Below, piece after piece: positions 6,210 to 11,438 of a stretch of 11,438 bases of DNA. The stretch spans positions 1 to 11,438 of the forward strand of contig CANDFO010000072.1 in assembly GCA_947384055.1 (NCBI GenBank), written 5' to 3'. Below the pieces are notes generated by a model. It was not told the DNA's origin. It saw only the letters and a list, made by a program, of their open reading frames with translations, and did not search any database. The stretch's first letter is position 1, and every line of letters starts with the position of its first letter. This DNA is from an uncultured Flavonifractor sp. Its GTDB lineage: Bacteria > Bacillota > Clostridia > Oscillospirales > Oscillospiraceae. A program made the translations under genes and the position numbers.

Positions 6210-6992
6210 TCAGTCAATTTCCCAGGCCAGGACCGCCCCGGATGAGGCGTCGATTTTGCACTCGTACTCGGTATTGCCGCCGCGCAGCTCCAGCTCATAG
6301 ATCTGCCGCCCGTCGTCCCAGTCCAATTTGCATTTGACCACCGCAGCCGTCTTGATTCCCCGGTCAGACGCGTACTTCACGGCCAGCTCCCGGGCCCGCT
6401 CGGAGGTGATGGTTCCGCTGTTCCCGGAGGCGGCCGGCTGCCAGCCCTCAACGTCGTGGTCAAAGGACCGGACTTCTCCGGTAACGGCGTCGATGTCGTA
6501 GTCGTATTCGGTGCTGCCCGCGTAGAACTCCACCTCATATTCGGCGATGCCGCCGTCCCAGTCGAACTCGGCCTTGATAAACGTCACATCCGACGCCTTG
6601 ACCCCCGCATGGGCCAGGGCAAACCCTTTTGCCTGCTCCGCGGTGATGTAGGCGTAGTTCCCTGTGGCGGGCGCGGGGGTGGTGGACGGCGCGGGGGTCC
6701 CGCCGGGGGAGGATACCTGAGCGGTGCGGGTGGCGGAGTCATAGCTCACCTTCAGTCCCGCCGCCTCGCAGAGGGCCCGGAGCGGGGCGTAGGTGGTGCC
6801 GTTGTAGGTAAAGAGCTCCACCGCCCTGCCGTTGGCGTCTCTGGGGGTAAAAGCCGCGCCGTTGAAGGTAATGCGGATGCCGTCGTCCACTGTGATTGTT
6901 CGGCTGACGGCCAGCGCGGTAACGCCCAATACCATCAGCAGCCCGGCGGTTAGCAGTCCGGCCAGAAACCCATGTTGAAATTGTCTCTTCAT
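6210..6992 (-). CDS. Secreted protein: stalk (copper amine oxidase N-like) domain plus two PepSY domains
   Basis: A 260-residue protein. MKRQFQHG then a hydrophobic stretch (9-28) is a signal peptide with probable cleavage after TALA; there is no lipobox cysteine. Residues about 34-93 (ITFNG...YNGTTYAPLRALCEAAGLKVSYDSATRT) match the copper-amine-oxidase N-terminal-like stalk domain common in Firmicute surface proteins. A Pro/Thr/Ser linker follows (97-112). Two PepSY-like repeats come next, about 115-178 and 194-258, each with helix, DWD-G, YE-E, TEY and D-x-x-G-V. PepSY domains are often inhibitory or chaperone-like modules on extracellular proteases, but no protease is adjacent, so the function is unknown. 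AGGAG sits 9-10 bases before the ATG. The 42-bp gap to the hydrolase gene and lack of a clear promoter suggest it is third in the tetR operon. Confidence 0.85.
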   Translation of the reverse strand: MKRQFQHGFLAGLLTAGLLMVLGVTALAVSRTITVDDGIRITFNGAAFTPRDANGRAVELFTYNGTTYAPLRALCEAAGLKVSYDSATRTAQVSSPGGTPAPSTTPAPATGNYAYITAEQAKGFALAHAGVKASDVTFIKAEFDWDGGIAEYEVEFYAGSTEYDYDIDAVTGEVRSFDHDVEGWQPAASGNSGTITSERARELAVKYASDRGIKTAAVVKCKLDWDDGRQIYELELRGGNTEYECKIDASSGAVLAWEID

Positions 6993-7034
6993 CCGTCATC
7001 TCTCCTTTTTCATGATATTGGTCATCTGCCGTAT

Positions 7035-7886
7035 CTATTTTAAAACCGGGGAGGGGTTCCGGTTCTCCACTATCGATAAAGACCGTACAAATCCTTCGAT
7101 GGCCTGATTGACAAATTCAGGAGCGTCGCAGTTGGAGTTATGTCCGGCCCCCGGCACCCACACCAGGGGAAGTCCCGTCTCCCGGGCCCAGTTCCGGTCA
7201 TACCGCCGGCAGGAGCCCGCGGCGTCTTTCTCTCCGCACAGCAGCAGCACGGGACAGGTGAGCGCGTAAGTCCGGTTCTCCGCGACGGCCTGGGACAGAA
7301 TCCGGTAGCCGTGGGCCGCCAGCGCGCAGAATTCATCTCTGGAGTAGCTCTCCATCATCTCTTGCATTACCCCGCGGCCATAGGCCGTCTCCGCTGTACC
7401 CCGGCTCCCCCATTGCAGCAGCAGCTTCCAGGGAATGGCCCGGTACATCCTTTCGGTGTGCCTTAAAAGCCACAGCTCCGCCCCGGTGTAGTACCTGCGC
7501 TCCATGGGGCAGGAGTCGATAGAGACGAAACCGGCCGCCGCGCCGGGCCGCCGCGCCATGCAGACCTGAGCGATATATCCGCCCATGGACTGCCCGACCA
7601 GAACGGGACGGGAGATCCCTTCCGCCGCCAAAATACCGTAAAGGTATTCCGCCATGTCCGCCAGGGAGAAGTCCAGCGTGAAGGGGCGGGAGCGGCCGTG
7701 GGCCGGGGCGTCCCAGACAAAGCAGTTGAACCGGCCGCTCAGGTCCTCCATCTGCCGGTCAAACAGGCGGTGATCCGCGGTCAGGCCCGGGAGAAAGACC
7801 AGCCAGGGGCGGCCCGCCTCTACAGGACCCGTCCAGTAGCGGATGGTTCCCCGCTCTGTCTCATAGGCTTTTTCTGTCGTCTCCAT
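7035..7886 (-). CDS. Alpha/beta hydrolase
   Basis: A 283-residue protein of the alpha/beta hydrolase fold. The nucleophile elbow GQSMGG gives Ser100, the acid is probably Asp221 in LLLCGEKDA, and the base is His249 in VPGAGHNSN. The oxyanion segment FLPGLTADHR (31-40) and WDAPAHGRS (58-66) are typical. There is no signal peptide, so it is cytosolic. The start METTEK is set by GGGGAGAGG just upstream; the same frame stays open through tetR, but that extension overlaps tetR and is spurious. It lies 20 bp after tetR on the same strand, suggesting that the TetR protein controls a hydrolase acting on, or sharing, its ligand. The substrate cannot be read from sequence; esterase, lactonase and C-C hydrolase activities remain possible. 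Confidence 0.88.
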   Translation of the reverse strand: METTEKAYETERGTIRYWTGPVEAGRPWLVFLPGLTADHRLFDRQMEDLSGRFNCFVWDAPAHGRSRPFTLDFSLADMAEYLYGILAAEGISRPVLVGQSMGGYIAQVCMARRPGAAAGFVSIDSCPMERRYYTGAELWLLRHTERMYRAIPWKLLLQWGSRGTAETAYGRGVMQEMMESYSRDEFCALAAHGYRILSQAVAENRTYALTCPVLLLCGEKDAAGSCRRYDRNWARETGLPLVWVPGAGHNSNCDAPEFVNQAIEGFVRSLSIVENRNPSPVLK

Positions 7887-7906
7887 TGTGTCCTCTCCCC
7901 CCGGTC

Positions 7907-8467
7907 TCACCGGAGCGCCCCTGATGCGGAGAATTTTTCCGCCGCCCGGCGGAACTCCCCCTCCAGCAGCCGCTCCGTCTGGGCCACAATCTCTTCGGGC
8001 TCCTCCTTCATGTCCCGGGCCATCCAGCCCACCATCATCCCCGCCAGGGCGTGCATATAAAACTCTGTCAAAAAATCCCGGTCCCTCTGGTACAGCGGCA
8101 GGTCCCCGGCACAGCGCTCCAGCTCCTCCGCCACGATCCGGCGGGCCAGTGTATACATCTGGCAATCCAGGTGCTCCCGGCCGTCGGAGAGGAACACGTG
8201 GTACACCATCACATGCTCCTCCTGTATGTACCGAAAGGCCCGCAGCAGCGCCTCCTGCCATGCGGCGCTGTCCTGAAGGGCCTCCTCGGTCTCAAGCTCC
8301 AGCAAAAAGCGGAGCAGGTCGTAAATGTCCTGAAAATGATAATAAAACGTTTGACGGTTAACGGAGCAGTCCTCCACGATTTCCTTGACAGTAATATCGT
8401 CTAAATATTTCTTTTTCAGCAGCTTCTTCAGAGAAGCCGCCAGAGCCTGCTTCGTGCTGGACGTCAC
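7907..8467 (-). CDS. TetR/AcrR-family transcriptional regulator
   Basis: A 186-residue regulator. The N-terminal helix-turn-helix is ITVKEIVEDCSVNRQTFYYH (25-44), continuing FQDIYDLL, the classic TetR signature. The C-terminal part (AFRYIQEEHVMVYHVFLSD ... LTEFYMHALAGMMVGWM) resembles the DhaS-like TetR_C_8 group. A GTG start at 8467 was chosen because AAGGAGG lies 9 bases upstream; the TTG three codons earlier abuts that site with no spacing. A 26-bp palindrome overlaps its own -10 region, so autorepression is likely. It is the first gene of tetR - hydrolase - PepSY and is divergent from the TSCPD gene. The DhaS resemblance is only by family: the dha genes are about 2 kb away with their own promoter. 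Confidence 0.88.
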   Translation of the reverse strand: MTSSTKQALAASLKKLLKKKYLDDITVKEIVEDCSVNRQTFYYHFQDIYDLLRFLLELETEEALQDSAAWQEALLRAFRYIQEEHVMVYHVFLSDGREHLDCQMYTLARRIVAEELERCAGDLPLYQRDRDFLTEFYMHALAGMMVGWMARDMKEEPEEIVAQTERLLEGEFRRAAEKFSASGALR

Positions 8468-8495
8468 GGGGCTCAACCTCCTTAGTGGACGCAGT

Positions 8496-8521
8496 ATTGG
8501 GCAGGTGCGGGTCTGCCCAAT
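8496..8521. promoter_or_regulatory. Candidate TetR operator, 26-bp palindrome
   Basis: Perfect 9-bp arms ATTGGGCAG (8496-8504) and CTGCCCAAT (8513-8521) are separated by 8 bp. The site covers the predicted tetR transcription start and overlaps the last two bases of its -10 box, an ideal place for autorepression. The dyad length and position are normal for TetR-family operators. Binding by the adjacent regulator is inferred. Confidence 0.7.
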
Positions 8522-8549
8522 TATAGCACAGTCCGTTCAGGAATTGCAA
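8520..8549 (-). promoter_or_regulatory. Promoter of tetR - hydrolase - PepSY
   Basis: On the minus strand TTGCAA (8544-8549) and a perfect TATAAT (8520-8525) are 18 bp apart. The -35 hexamer is its own reverse complement and is also used by the divergent promoter. The -10 is overlapped by the palindromic operator. Confidence 0.68.
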
Positions 8550-8572
8550 TCCCGCTTTCTATCCGGTATAAT
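8544..8572 (+). promoter_or_regulatory. Divergent promoter of the TSCPD gene
   Basis: On the plus strand TTGCAA (8544-8549) and a perfect TATAAT (8567-8572) are 17 bp apart. The -35 occupies the same six bases as the tetR -35. The leader to the ATG at 8625 would be about 45 bases and contains the ribosome binding site. Confidence 0.68.
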
Positions 8573-8624
8573 GGTCTCAGCCGGCCCCGCGCCGGAAATC
8601 AACAGAGCGGAGGAGCGACTGCGT

Positions 8625-8867
8625 ATGACCATCGAGTACCGCCCCAAGGGGGTCTGTTCCCGCAAAATGACCATCCAGCTGGAGGACGGCATCATCCGTT
8701 CCGTACAGGTTCTGGATGGGTGCAGCGGTAATCTCCAGGGCATCTCCCGGCTGGTGGAGGGGATGTCCGCGGCGGAGGCCGTCCGCCGTCTGGAGGGCAT
8801 CAGATGCGGCGCCAAATCCACCTCCTGTCCCGACCAGCTGGCCCAGGCCTTGAAGAGTGCTCTTTAA
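8625..8867 (+). CDS. Small four-cysteine TSCPD-domain protein (TIGR03905-like)
   Basis: An 80-residue protein spanned wholly by one TSCPD domain, named for the motif seen here at 66-70. Cysteines C11, C33, C61 and C68 are spaced as in the short TIGR03905 group and could bind a metal. The ATG at 8625 has GGAGGAG 9-11 bases upstream; the longer open frame to the left crosses the divergent promoter and is rejected. The TSCPD domain also occurs at the C-terminus of some B12-dependent ribonucleotide reductases, but the free-standing protein has no established function that I can name. The gene is monocistronic, divergent from tetR, and followed by the lysine-riboswitch leader. Its link to either neighbour is unknown. 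Confidence 0.88.
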   Translation: MTIEYRPKGVCSRKMTIQLEDGIIRSVQVLDGCSGNLQGISRLVEGMSAAEAVRRLEGIRCGAKSTSCPDQLAQALKSAL

Positions 8868-8883
8868 GCGTCTGCCCGGCGGT

Positions 8884-8917
8884 CCCCCTGCGGGCGTGCC
8901 GGGCCCGTCCGCGGGGG
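8884..8917 (+). terminator. GC-rich hairpin after the TSCPD gene, weak terminator candidate
   Basis: CCCCC-T-GCGG (8884-8893) can pair with CCGCGGGGG (8909-8917) with one bulged T. It lies about 17 bases after the TSCPD stop. No T-tract follows, so intrinsic termination is doubtful. The remaining sequence to the next promoter (8918-9029) becomes AT-rich and shows nothing else. Confidence 0.3.
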
Positions 8918-9029
8918 CAGGGATCCGGCGATTTCCGCTGTGGGAGGGGGAATTTCTCGTCAAACTGCATAATTCTCAGGCTCTGTTTTTGCTCACTTGT
9001 CAAAAAATTTCATCTGCGAAAAATAATGA

Positions 9030-9058
9030 TTGACAAAACCTGCGGGATGATTTATAGT
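9030..9058 (+). promoter_or_regulatory. Promoter of the riboswitch - kce - kdd transcript
   Basis: A consensus -35 TTGACA (9030-9035) and a near-consensus -10 TATAGT (9053-9058) have an ideal 17-bp spacer. Transcription would start near 9065, about 16 bases before the P1 helix of the riboswitch. Confidence 0.85.
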
Positions 9059-9080
9059 GATTTTAGTAAAAGTGAATAAC

Positions 9081-9260
9081 ACGCATGGATAGAGGCGCGG
9101 AGCGCAAGGTAACAGGCTGATGAAAAGGACAGGCGAGTCCAAGGCAGTCTGCGAATGTCCGTTCCGCCGAAGGGGGATGTGAATCGTACAGCCCTCCCCC
9201 TGAGCCGTATGGTCAGCGCATACGGATTGTCATGAGTAACATGGAGTGCTATTTGTGTCT
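9081..9260 (+). promoter_or_regulatory. Lysine riboswitch (L-box) aptamer
   Basis: A 180-nt leader RNA with the conserved lysine-riboswitch core: GGATAGAGGCGCG at the 5' side, CCGCCGAAG after P2, TGAGCCG before P4, and GGAGTGCTAT at the 3' side. P1 pairs 9081-9092 with 9249-9260 (one mismatch, several wobbles). P2 starts GGCG/CGCC (9094-9097, 9165-9168) with an upper stem GGACA/TGTCC (9127-9131, 9156-9160). P3 is GGGGGA/TCCCCC (9172-9177, 9195-9200), P4 CCGTATG/CATACGG (9205-9211, 9219-9225), and P5 CATG/CATG (9231-9234, 9240-9243). Five helices around a conserved junction fit the L-box class. It precedes a lysine-degrading operon, so lysine is the sensible ligand. The call is from pattern recall and manual folding, not a covariance search. 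Confidence 0.92.
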
Positions 9261-9301
9261 GAAGGGTGGAAAAGGACCCTTGGGCATAGATAGCATTTTT
9301 T
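9247..9301 (+). terminator. Riboswitch-controlled intrinsic terminator
   Basis: Bases 9247-9267 pair with 9276-9295 to form a 20-bp stem with only one bulged G (9261) and a few G-T wobbles, an 8-base loop GGAAAAGG, and a six-T tract (9296-9301). Its 5' arm contains the entire 3' strand of aptamer helix P1 (9249-9260), so P1 and terminator cannot coexist. The upper AAGGGT/ACCCTT hairpin alone ends 14 bases before the T-tract and should not terminate. Lysine-stabilised P1 should therefore permit read-through into kce. Confidence 0.88.
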
Positions 9302-9308
9302 GTTCATG

Positions 9309-9360
9309 AAGCGCTGTCCCGCCCTGCCATTACGGACGGAACGCGCTTATTTTTATTTTA
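9309..9360 (+). other. Second leader hairpin with T-rich tail, possible extra attenuator
   Basis: AAGCGC (9309-9314) pairs with GCGCTT (9343-9348), with an inner GTCC/GGAC (9316-9319, 9334-9337). The stem is followed by ATTTTTATTTTA, then the kce ribosome binding site. It lies after the main terminator and could act as a weaker second terminator or simply set the message 5' structure. Confidence 0.4.
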
Positions 9361-9374
9361 TGAGGAGGAGAACG

Positions 9375-10196
9375 ATGGAAAAACTGATTATCACGGCGGC
9401 CATCTGCGGTGCGGAAGTCACCAAGGAGCACAACCCGGCAGTCCCCTACACTGTGGAGGAGACGGTGCGCGAGGCCAAGAGCGCGTTTGAGGCAGGCGCG
9501 GCGGTCATCCATGTCCACGTCCGCACCGACGACGGCACCCCCACCCAGGACCGGGAGCGGTTCCGCGTGGTGCTGGACGCCATCCGGGAGGCCTGCCCCG
9601 GCGTCATTCTGATTCCGTCCACCGGCGGCGCCACCGGGATGACCCCCGAGGAGCGGCTCCAGCCCACCGAGCTCTGCCCCGAAATGGCTACCCTGGACTG
9701 CGGCACCTGCAATTTCGGCGACGACATCTTTGTCAACGACATGCCCACCATGCGGGCCTTCGGCAAGCGGATGCTGGAGAACAACATCAAACCCGAGTAC
9801 GAATGCTTTGAAATCGGCCACCTGGACACCGTCCTGGGCATGGCGGAGAAGGGCCTGGTCCCCGGCGCACCCATGCAGTTCAACTTTGTGCTGGGCGTCA
9901 ACGGCTGCACCCCCGCTACCGTAGGCAACCTGGATTACCTGGTCAAGCAGATTCCCGCCGGTTCCACCTGGACCGTCACCGGCGTCGGCCGGGGCGCGTG
10001 GCCCATGGTAGCCGCCGGCATCGTGATGGGCGGCAACGTCCGCGTAGGCTTTGAGGACAACATCTACCTGGAGCGGGGCCACAAGGCCGCCTCCAACGGC
10101 GAGCTGGTGGAGAAGGTCGTCACCCTGGCCAAGCTGCTGGGCCGGGAGATCGCCACCCCCGACGAGGCCCGGGAAATCCTGTCCCTGAAGAAATAA
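9375..10196 (+). CDS. kce: 3-keto-5-aminohexanoate cleavage enzyme
   Basis: A 273-residue BKACE-family (DUF849) zinc enzyme. Zn ligands H46 and H48 lie in AVIHVHVR, with the third ligand expected at E227 in VRVGFEDN. E14 (ICGAEVTK), R223 and D228 occupy positions matching the catalytic residues known from Kce. PSTGGATGMTPEER (81-94) and GVGRGAWPM (203-211) are also family-typical. The reaction condenses 3-keto-5-aminohexanoate with acetyl-CoA to give acetoacetate and 3-aminobutyryl-CoA, a middle step of lysine fermentation to butyrate. The start at 9375 has AGGAGGAG 4-6 bases upstream; an earlier in-frame start lies in the T-tract of the riboswitch terminator. Other BKACE members use different beta-keto acids, but the adjacent kdd settles the role. 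It is the first gene of the riboswitch-controlled transcript. Confidence 0.94.
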   Translation: MEKLIITAAICGAEVTKEHNPAVPYTVEETVREAKSAFEAGAAVIHVHVRTDDGTPTQDRERFRVVLDAIREACPGVILIPSTGGATGMTPEERLQPTELCPEMATLDCGTCNFGDDIFVNDMPTMRAFGKRMLENNIKPEYECFEIGHLDTVLGMAEKGLVPGAPMQFNFVLGVNGCTPATVGNLDYLVKQIPAGSTWTVTGVGRGAWPMVAAGIVMGGNVRVGFEDNIYLERGHKAASNGELVEKVVTLAKLLGREIATPDEAREILSLKK

Positions 10197-10463
10197 GGGC
10201 CTGCGTCCCCAGGCGCCGGGAGGATGCCGGACAGCGGCACAAAACACGCCGGGCCGTCCTTTGTCCGCCGGCGCGGGTTCTGAAGTTTCCATGTGTTCCG
10301 CACGCCGACAAACAACTGCTCCCCAACCAGTTGCGCGTGACAGAACTTGGCAAGATCTCCGCACAGTCCCTGTTTCCCCAATCCATTTTCCCCGGCAGAT
10401 CCCTGATTCCCCAACCCGTCCCGACAAACCAACTTACTTAAAACGAAGCAGGAGGAGATTACC
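10197..10463 (+). other. 267-bp kce-kdd intergenic region, C-rich and G-poor in its second half
   Basis: No gene, clear promoter or T-tailed terminator is seen. It contains a small hairpin CAACTG-9-CAGTTG (10313-10333) and three copies of TCCCCAAYC (near 10320, 10376 and 10409). From about 10371 to 10440 C is roughly 40% and G about 10%, a composition typical of Rho-loading (rut) sites. The last bases hold the kdd ribosome binding site GGAGGAG (10451-10457). kdd presumably depends on read-through from kce. Confidence 0.5.
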
Positions 10464-11438
10464 ATGCAGAAAAAAGGCAACAAGTACGGCGTCCACCGCG
10501 TAATCGAGCCTAAGGGCCTCATGACCCAGGCCGCCAAGAAGATCGACAACACCATGGAGTGCTGGTCCAATGAGATTCTCTGCGACGTGTCGGCCCTGAA
10601 CATCGACTCCGCGTCCTTCACCCAGATTTATGAGGCCTGCGAGAAGGACCTGGGCAAGACCGAGCAGATGATTCTGGACATCGTGGGCGAGCGCGGAAAG
10701 ATGCAGAACCCCGTTACCGGCTCCGGCGGCATGTTCATCGGCACCGTCAAGCAGATCGGCGAGGATCTGGAGGGCAAGATCGACCTGAAGGTGGGCGACA
10801 AGATCGCCTCCCTGGTCTCCCTGTCCCTGACCCCCCTGAAGATTGAGAAGATTCTGGCCATTCACCCCGAAATCGACCGTGTGGACGTGCAGGCCCAGGC
10901 CATCCTCTTCGAGTCCGGCCTGTATGCCAAGCTGCCCAGCGACATGAGCGAAGAGCTGGCCCTGGCCGCTCTGGACGTGGCGGGCGCTCCCGCTCAGACT
11001 GCCAAGCTGGTCAAGCCCGGCGACAGCGTGCTCATTCTCGGCGGCGCCGGCAAGGGCGGCATGATGTGCTGCTACGAGGCCATGAAGCGCGTCGGCCCCA
11101 CCGGTAAGGTGGTTGCCCTGGTTATCTGCCAGGAGGACGCCGACCTGCTCAAGAGCATGAACCTCTGCCACGAGGCCATCGTGGGCTCCGCCACCAACCC
11201 CATCGAGGTGCTGGAGAAGTCCCTGGCCGTCAACAATGGCAAGGAGTACGACGTATCCATCCTCATCGTCAATGTTCCCGCCTGCGAGATGAGCGCCATC
11301 CTCCCCGTCCGCGACAACGGCACCGTATACTTCTTCTCCATGGCCACCGATTTCGCCAAGGCCGCCCTGGGCGCCGAGGGCTGCGGCAAGGACGTCACCA
11401 TGATCGTGGGCAACGGCTACACCAAGGACCACGCCGAG
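10464..11438 (+). CDS. kdd: L-erythro-3,5-diaminohexanoate dehydrogenase (3' end beyond window)
   Basis: The first 325 residues are present with no stop, so the gene continues past the window; full-length members are about 340-350 residues. The N-terminus MQKKGNKYGVHRVIEPKG is highly typical of Kdd. A Rossmann segment begins at SVLILGGAGKGGMM (188-201, glycine loop GGAGKGG), with DVSILIVNVPACE (263-275) and DNGTVYFFSMATDF (284-297) continuing the dinucleotide domain. It performs NAD-dependent oxidative deamination of L-erythro-3,5-diaminohexanoate to 5-amino-3-oxohexanoate, the substrate of Kce. The start has GGAGGAG 6-9 bases upstream. Genes for lysine 2,3-aminomutase (kamA), kamDE and others are expected downstream but cannot be seen. 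Expression should follow the lysine riboswitch, moderated by the long intergenic region. Confidence 0.95.
   Translation, partial: MQKKGNKYGVHRVIEPKGLMTQAAKKIDNTMECWSNEILCDVSALNIDSASFTQIYEACEKDLGKTEQMILDIVGERGKMQNPVTGSGGMFIGTVKQIGEDLEGKIDLKVGDKIASLVSLSLTPLKIEKILAIHPEIDRVDVQAQAILFESGLYAKLPSDMSEELALAALDVAGAPAQTAKLVKPGDSVLILGGAGKGGMMCCYEAMKRVGPTGKVVALVICQEDADLLKSMNLCHEAIVGSATNPIEVLEKSLAVNNGKEYDVSILIVNVPACEMSAILPVRDNGTVYFFSMATDFAKAALGAEGCGKDVTMIVGNGYTKDHAE

Noticed and set aside
4095..6245. A 716-codon open frame on the + strand
   Set aside because: It is antisense to dhaM, dhaL and dhaK and runs through the MITE and promoter; His/Gly/Ala-rich composition with no domain.
7035..8261. 408-codon version of the hydrolase
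   Set aside because: The first 125 codons overlap tetR in another frame. The METTEK start has a proper ribosome binding site and gives a normal family length.
8977..8984. CAGGCTCT, resembling a right tip of the repeat family
   Set aside because: Only 8 bases match and no partner arm is nearby, so it is probably chance.
9300..9374. N-terminal extension of Kce
   Set aside because: It begins in the riboswitch terminator T-tract. The ATG at 9375 has a strong ribosome binding site and matches the family N-terminus.
9330..10427. A 365-codon open frame on the - strand
   Set aside because: It is the mirror of kce, whose zinc and catalytic residues are intact.
10434..11432. A 332-codon open frame on the - strand
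   Set aside because: It is the mirror of kdd, which reads on the + strand without a stop to the window end.

Overview
The window looks like chromosomal DNA of a GC-rich, low-oxygen Firmicute, probably a butyrate-forming Oscillospiraceae-type gut bacterium (Flavonifractor/Intestinimonas/Lawsonibacter-like). This is an inference from four things: strong GGAGG ribosome binding sites, sigma-A-type promoters, GC-rich codon use, and genes of anaerobic lysine fermentation (kce, kdd, kamB, kamC). No 16S or other taxonomic marker is present.

Layout, left to right. (1) 1-400: a MerR-type 19-bp-spacer promoter firing leftward out of the window, then a truncated RibD/dihydrofolate-reductase-like fragment. 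(2) 499-978: a cysteine-less MGMT/alkyltransferase-like protein on the + strand. (3) 1057-1104: a near-perfect palindrome sharing its tips with a larger element at 5940-6098. (4) 1178-3685, - strand: kamB-kamC, the putative reactivase of lysine 5,6-aminomutase, behind a perfect-consensus promoter. (5) 3782-5873, - strand: dhaK-dhaL-dhaM, a PTS-type dihydroxyacetone kinase, ending in a strong hairpin; a 159-bp MITE-like element sits in its leader. (6) 6210-8467, - strand: a probable tetR - alpha/beta hydrolase - secreted PepSY protein operon. (7) 8625-8867, +: a small four-cysteine TSCPD protein, transcribed divergently from tetR; the two promoters appear to share one palindromic -35 hexamer. 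(8) 9030-11438, +: a promoter, a lysine riboswitch, an intrinsic terminator, then kce and kdd (kdd runs off the window edge).

The most interesting element is the leader of kce-kdd. It folds as a canonical lysine (L-box) aptamer, but the 3' strand of its P1 helix is embedded in the 5' arm of the following intrinsic terminator. Lysine binding should therefore prevent termination. This predicts a lysine-activated (ON) switch on a lysine-degrading operon, opposite to the usual lysine-repressed biosynthesis and transport switches. Kce and Kdd act in lysine fermentation after KamA/KamDE; KamB/KamC would keep the B12-dependent KamDE active. Here kamBC is detached from kce-kdd, lies on the opposite strand and has its own promoter.

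No rRNA, tRNA, CRISPR array or intact transposase was seen.
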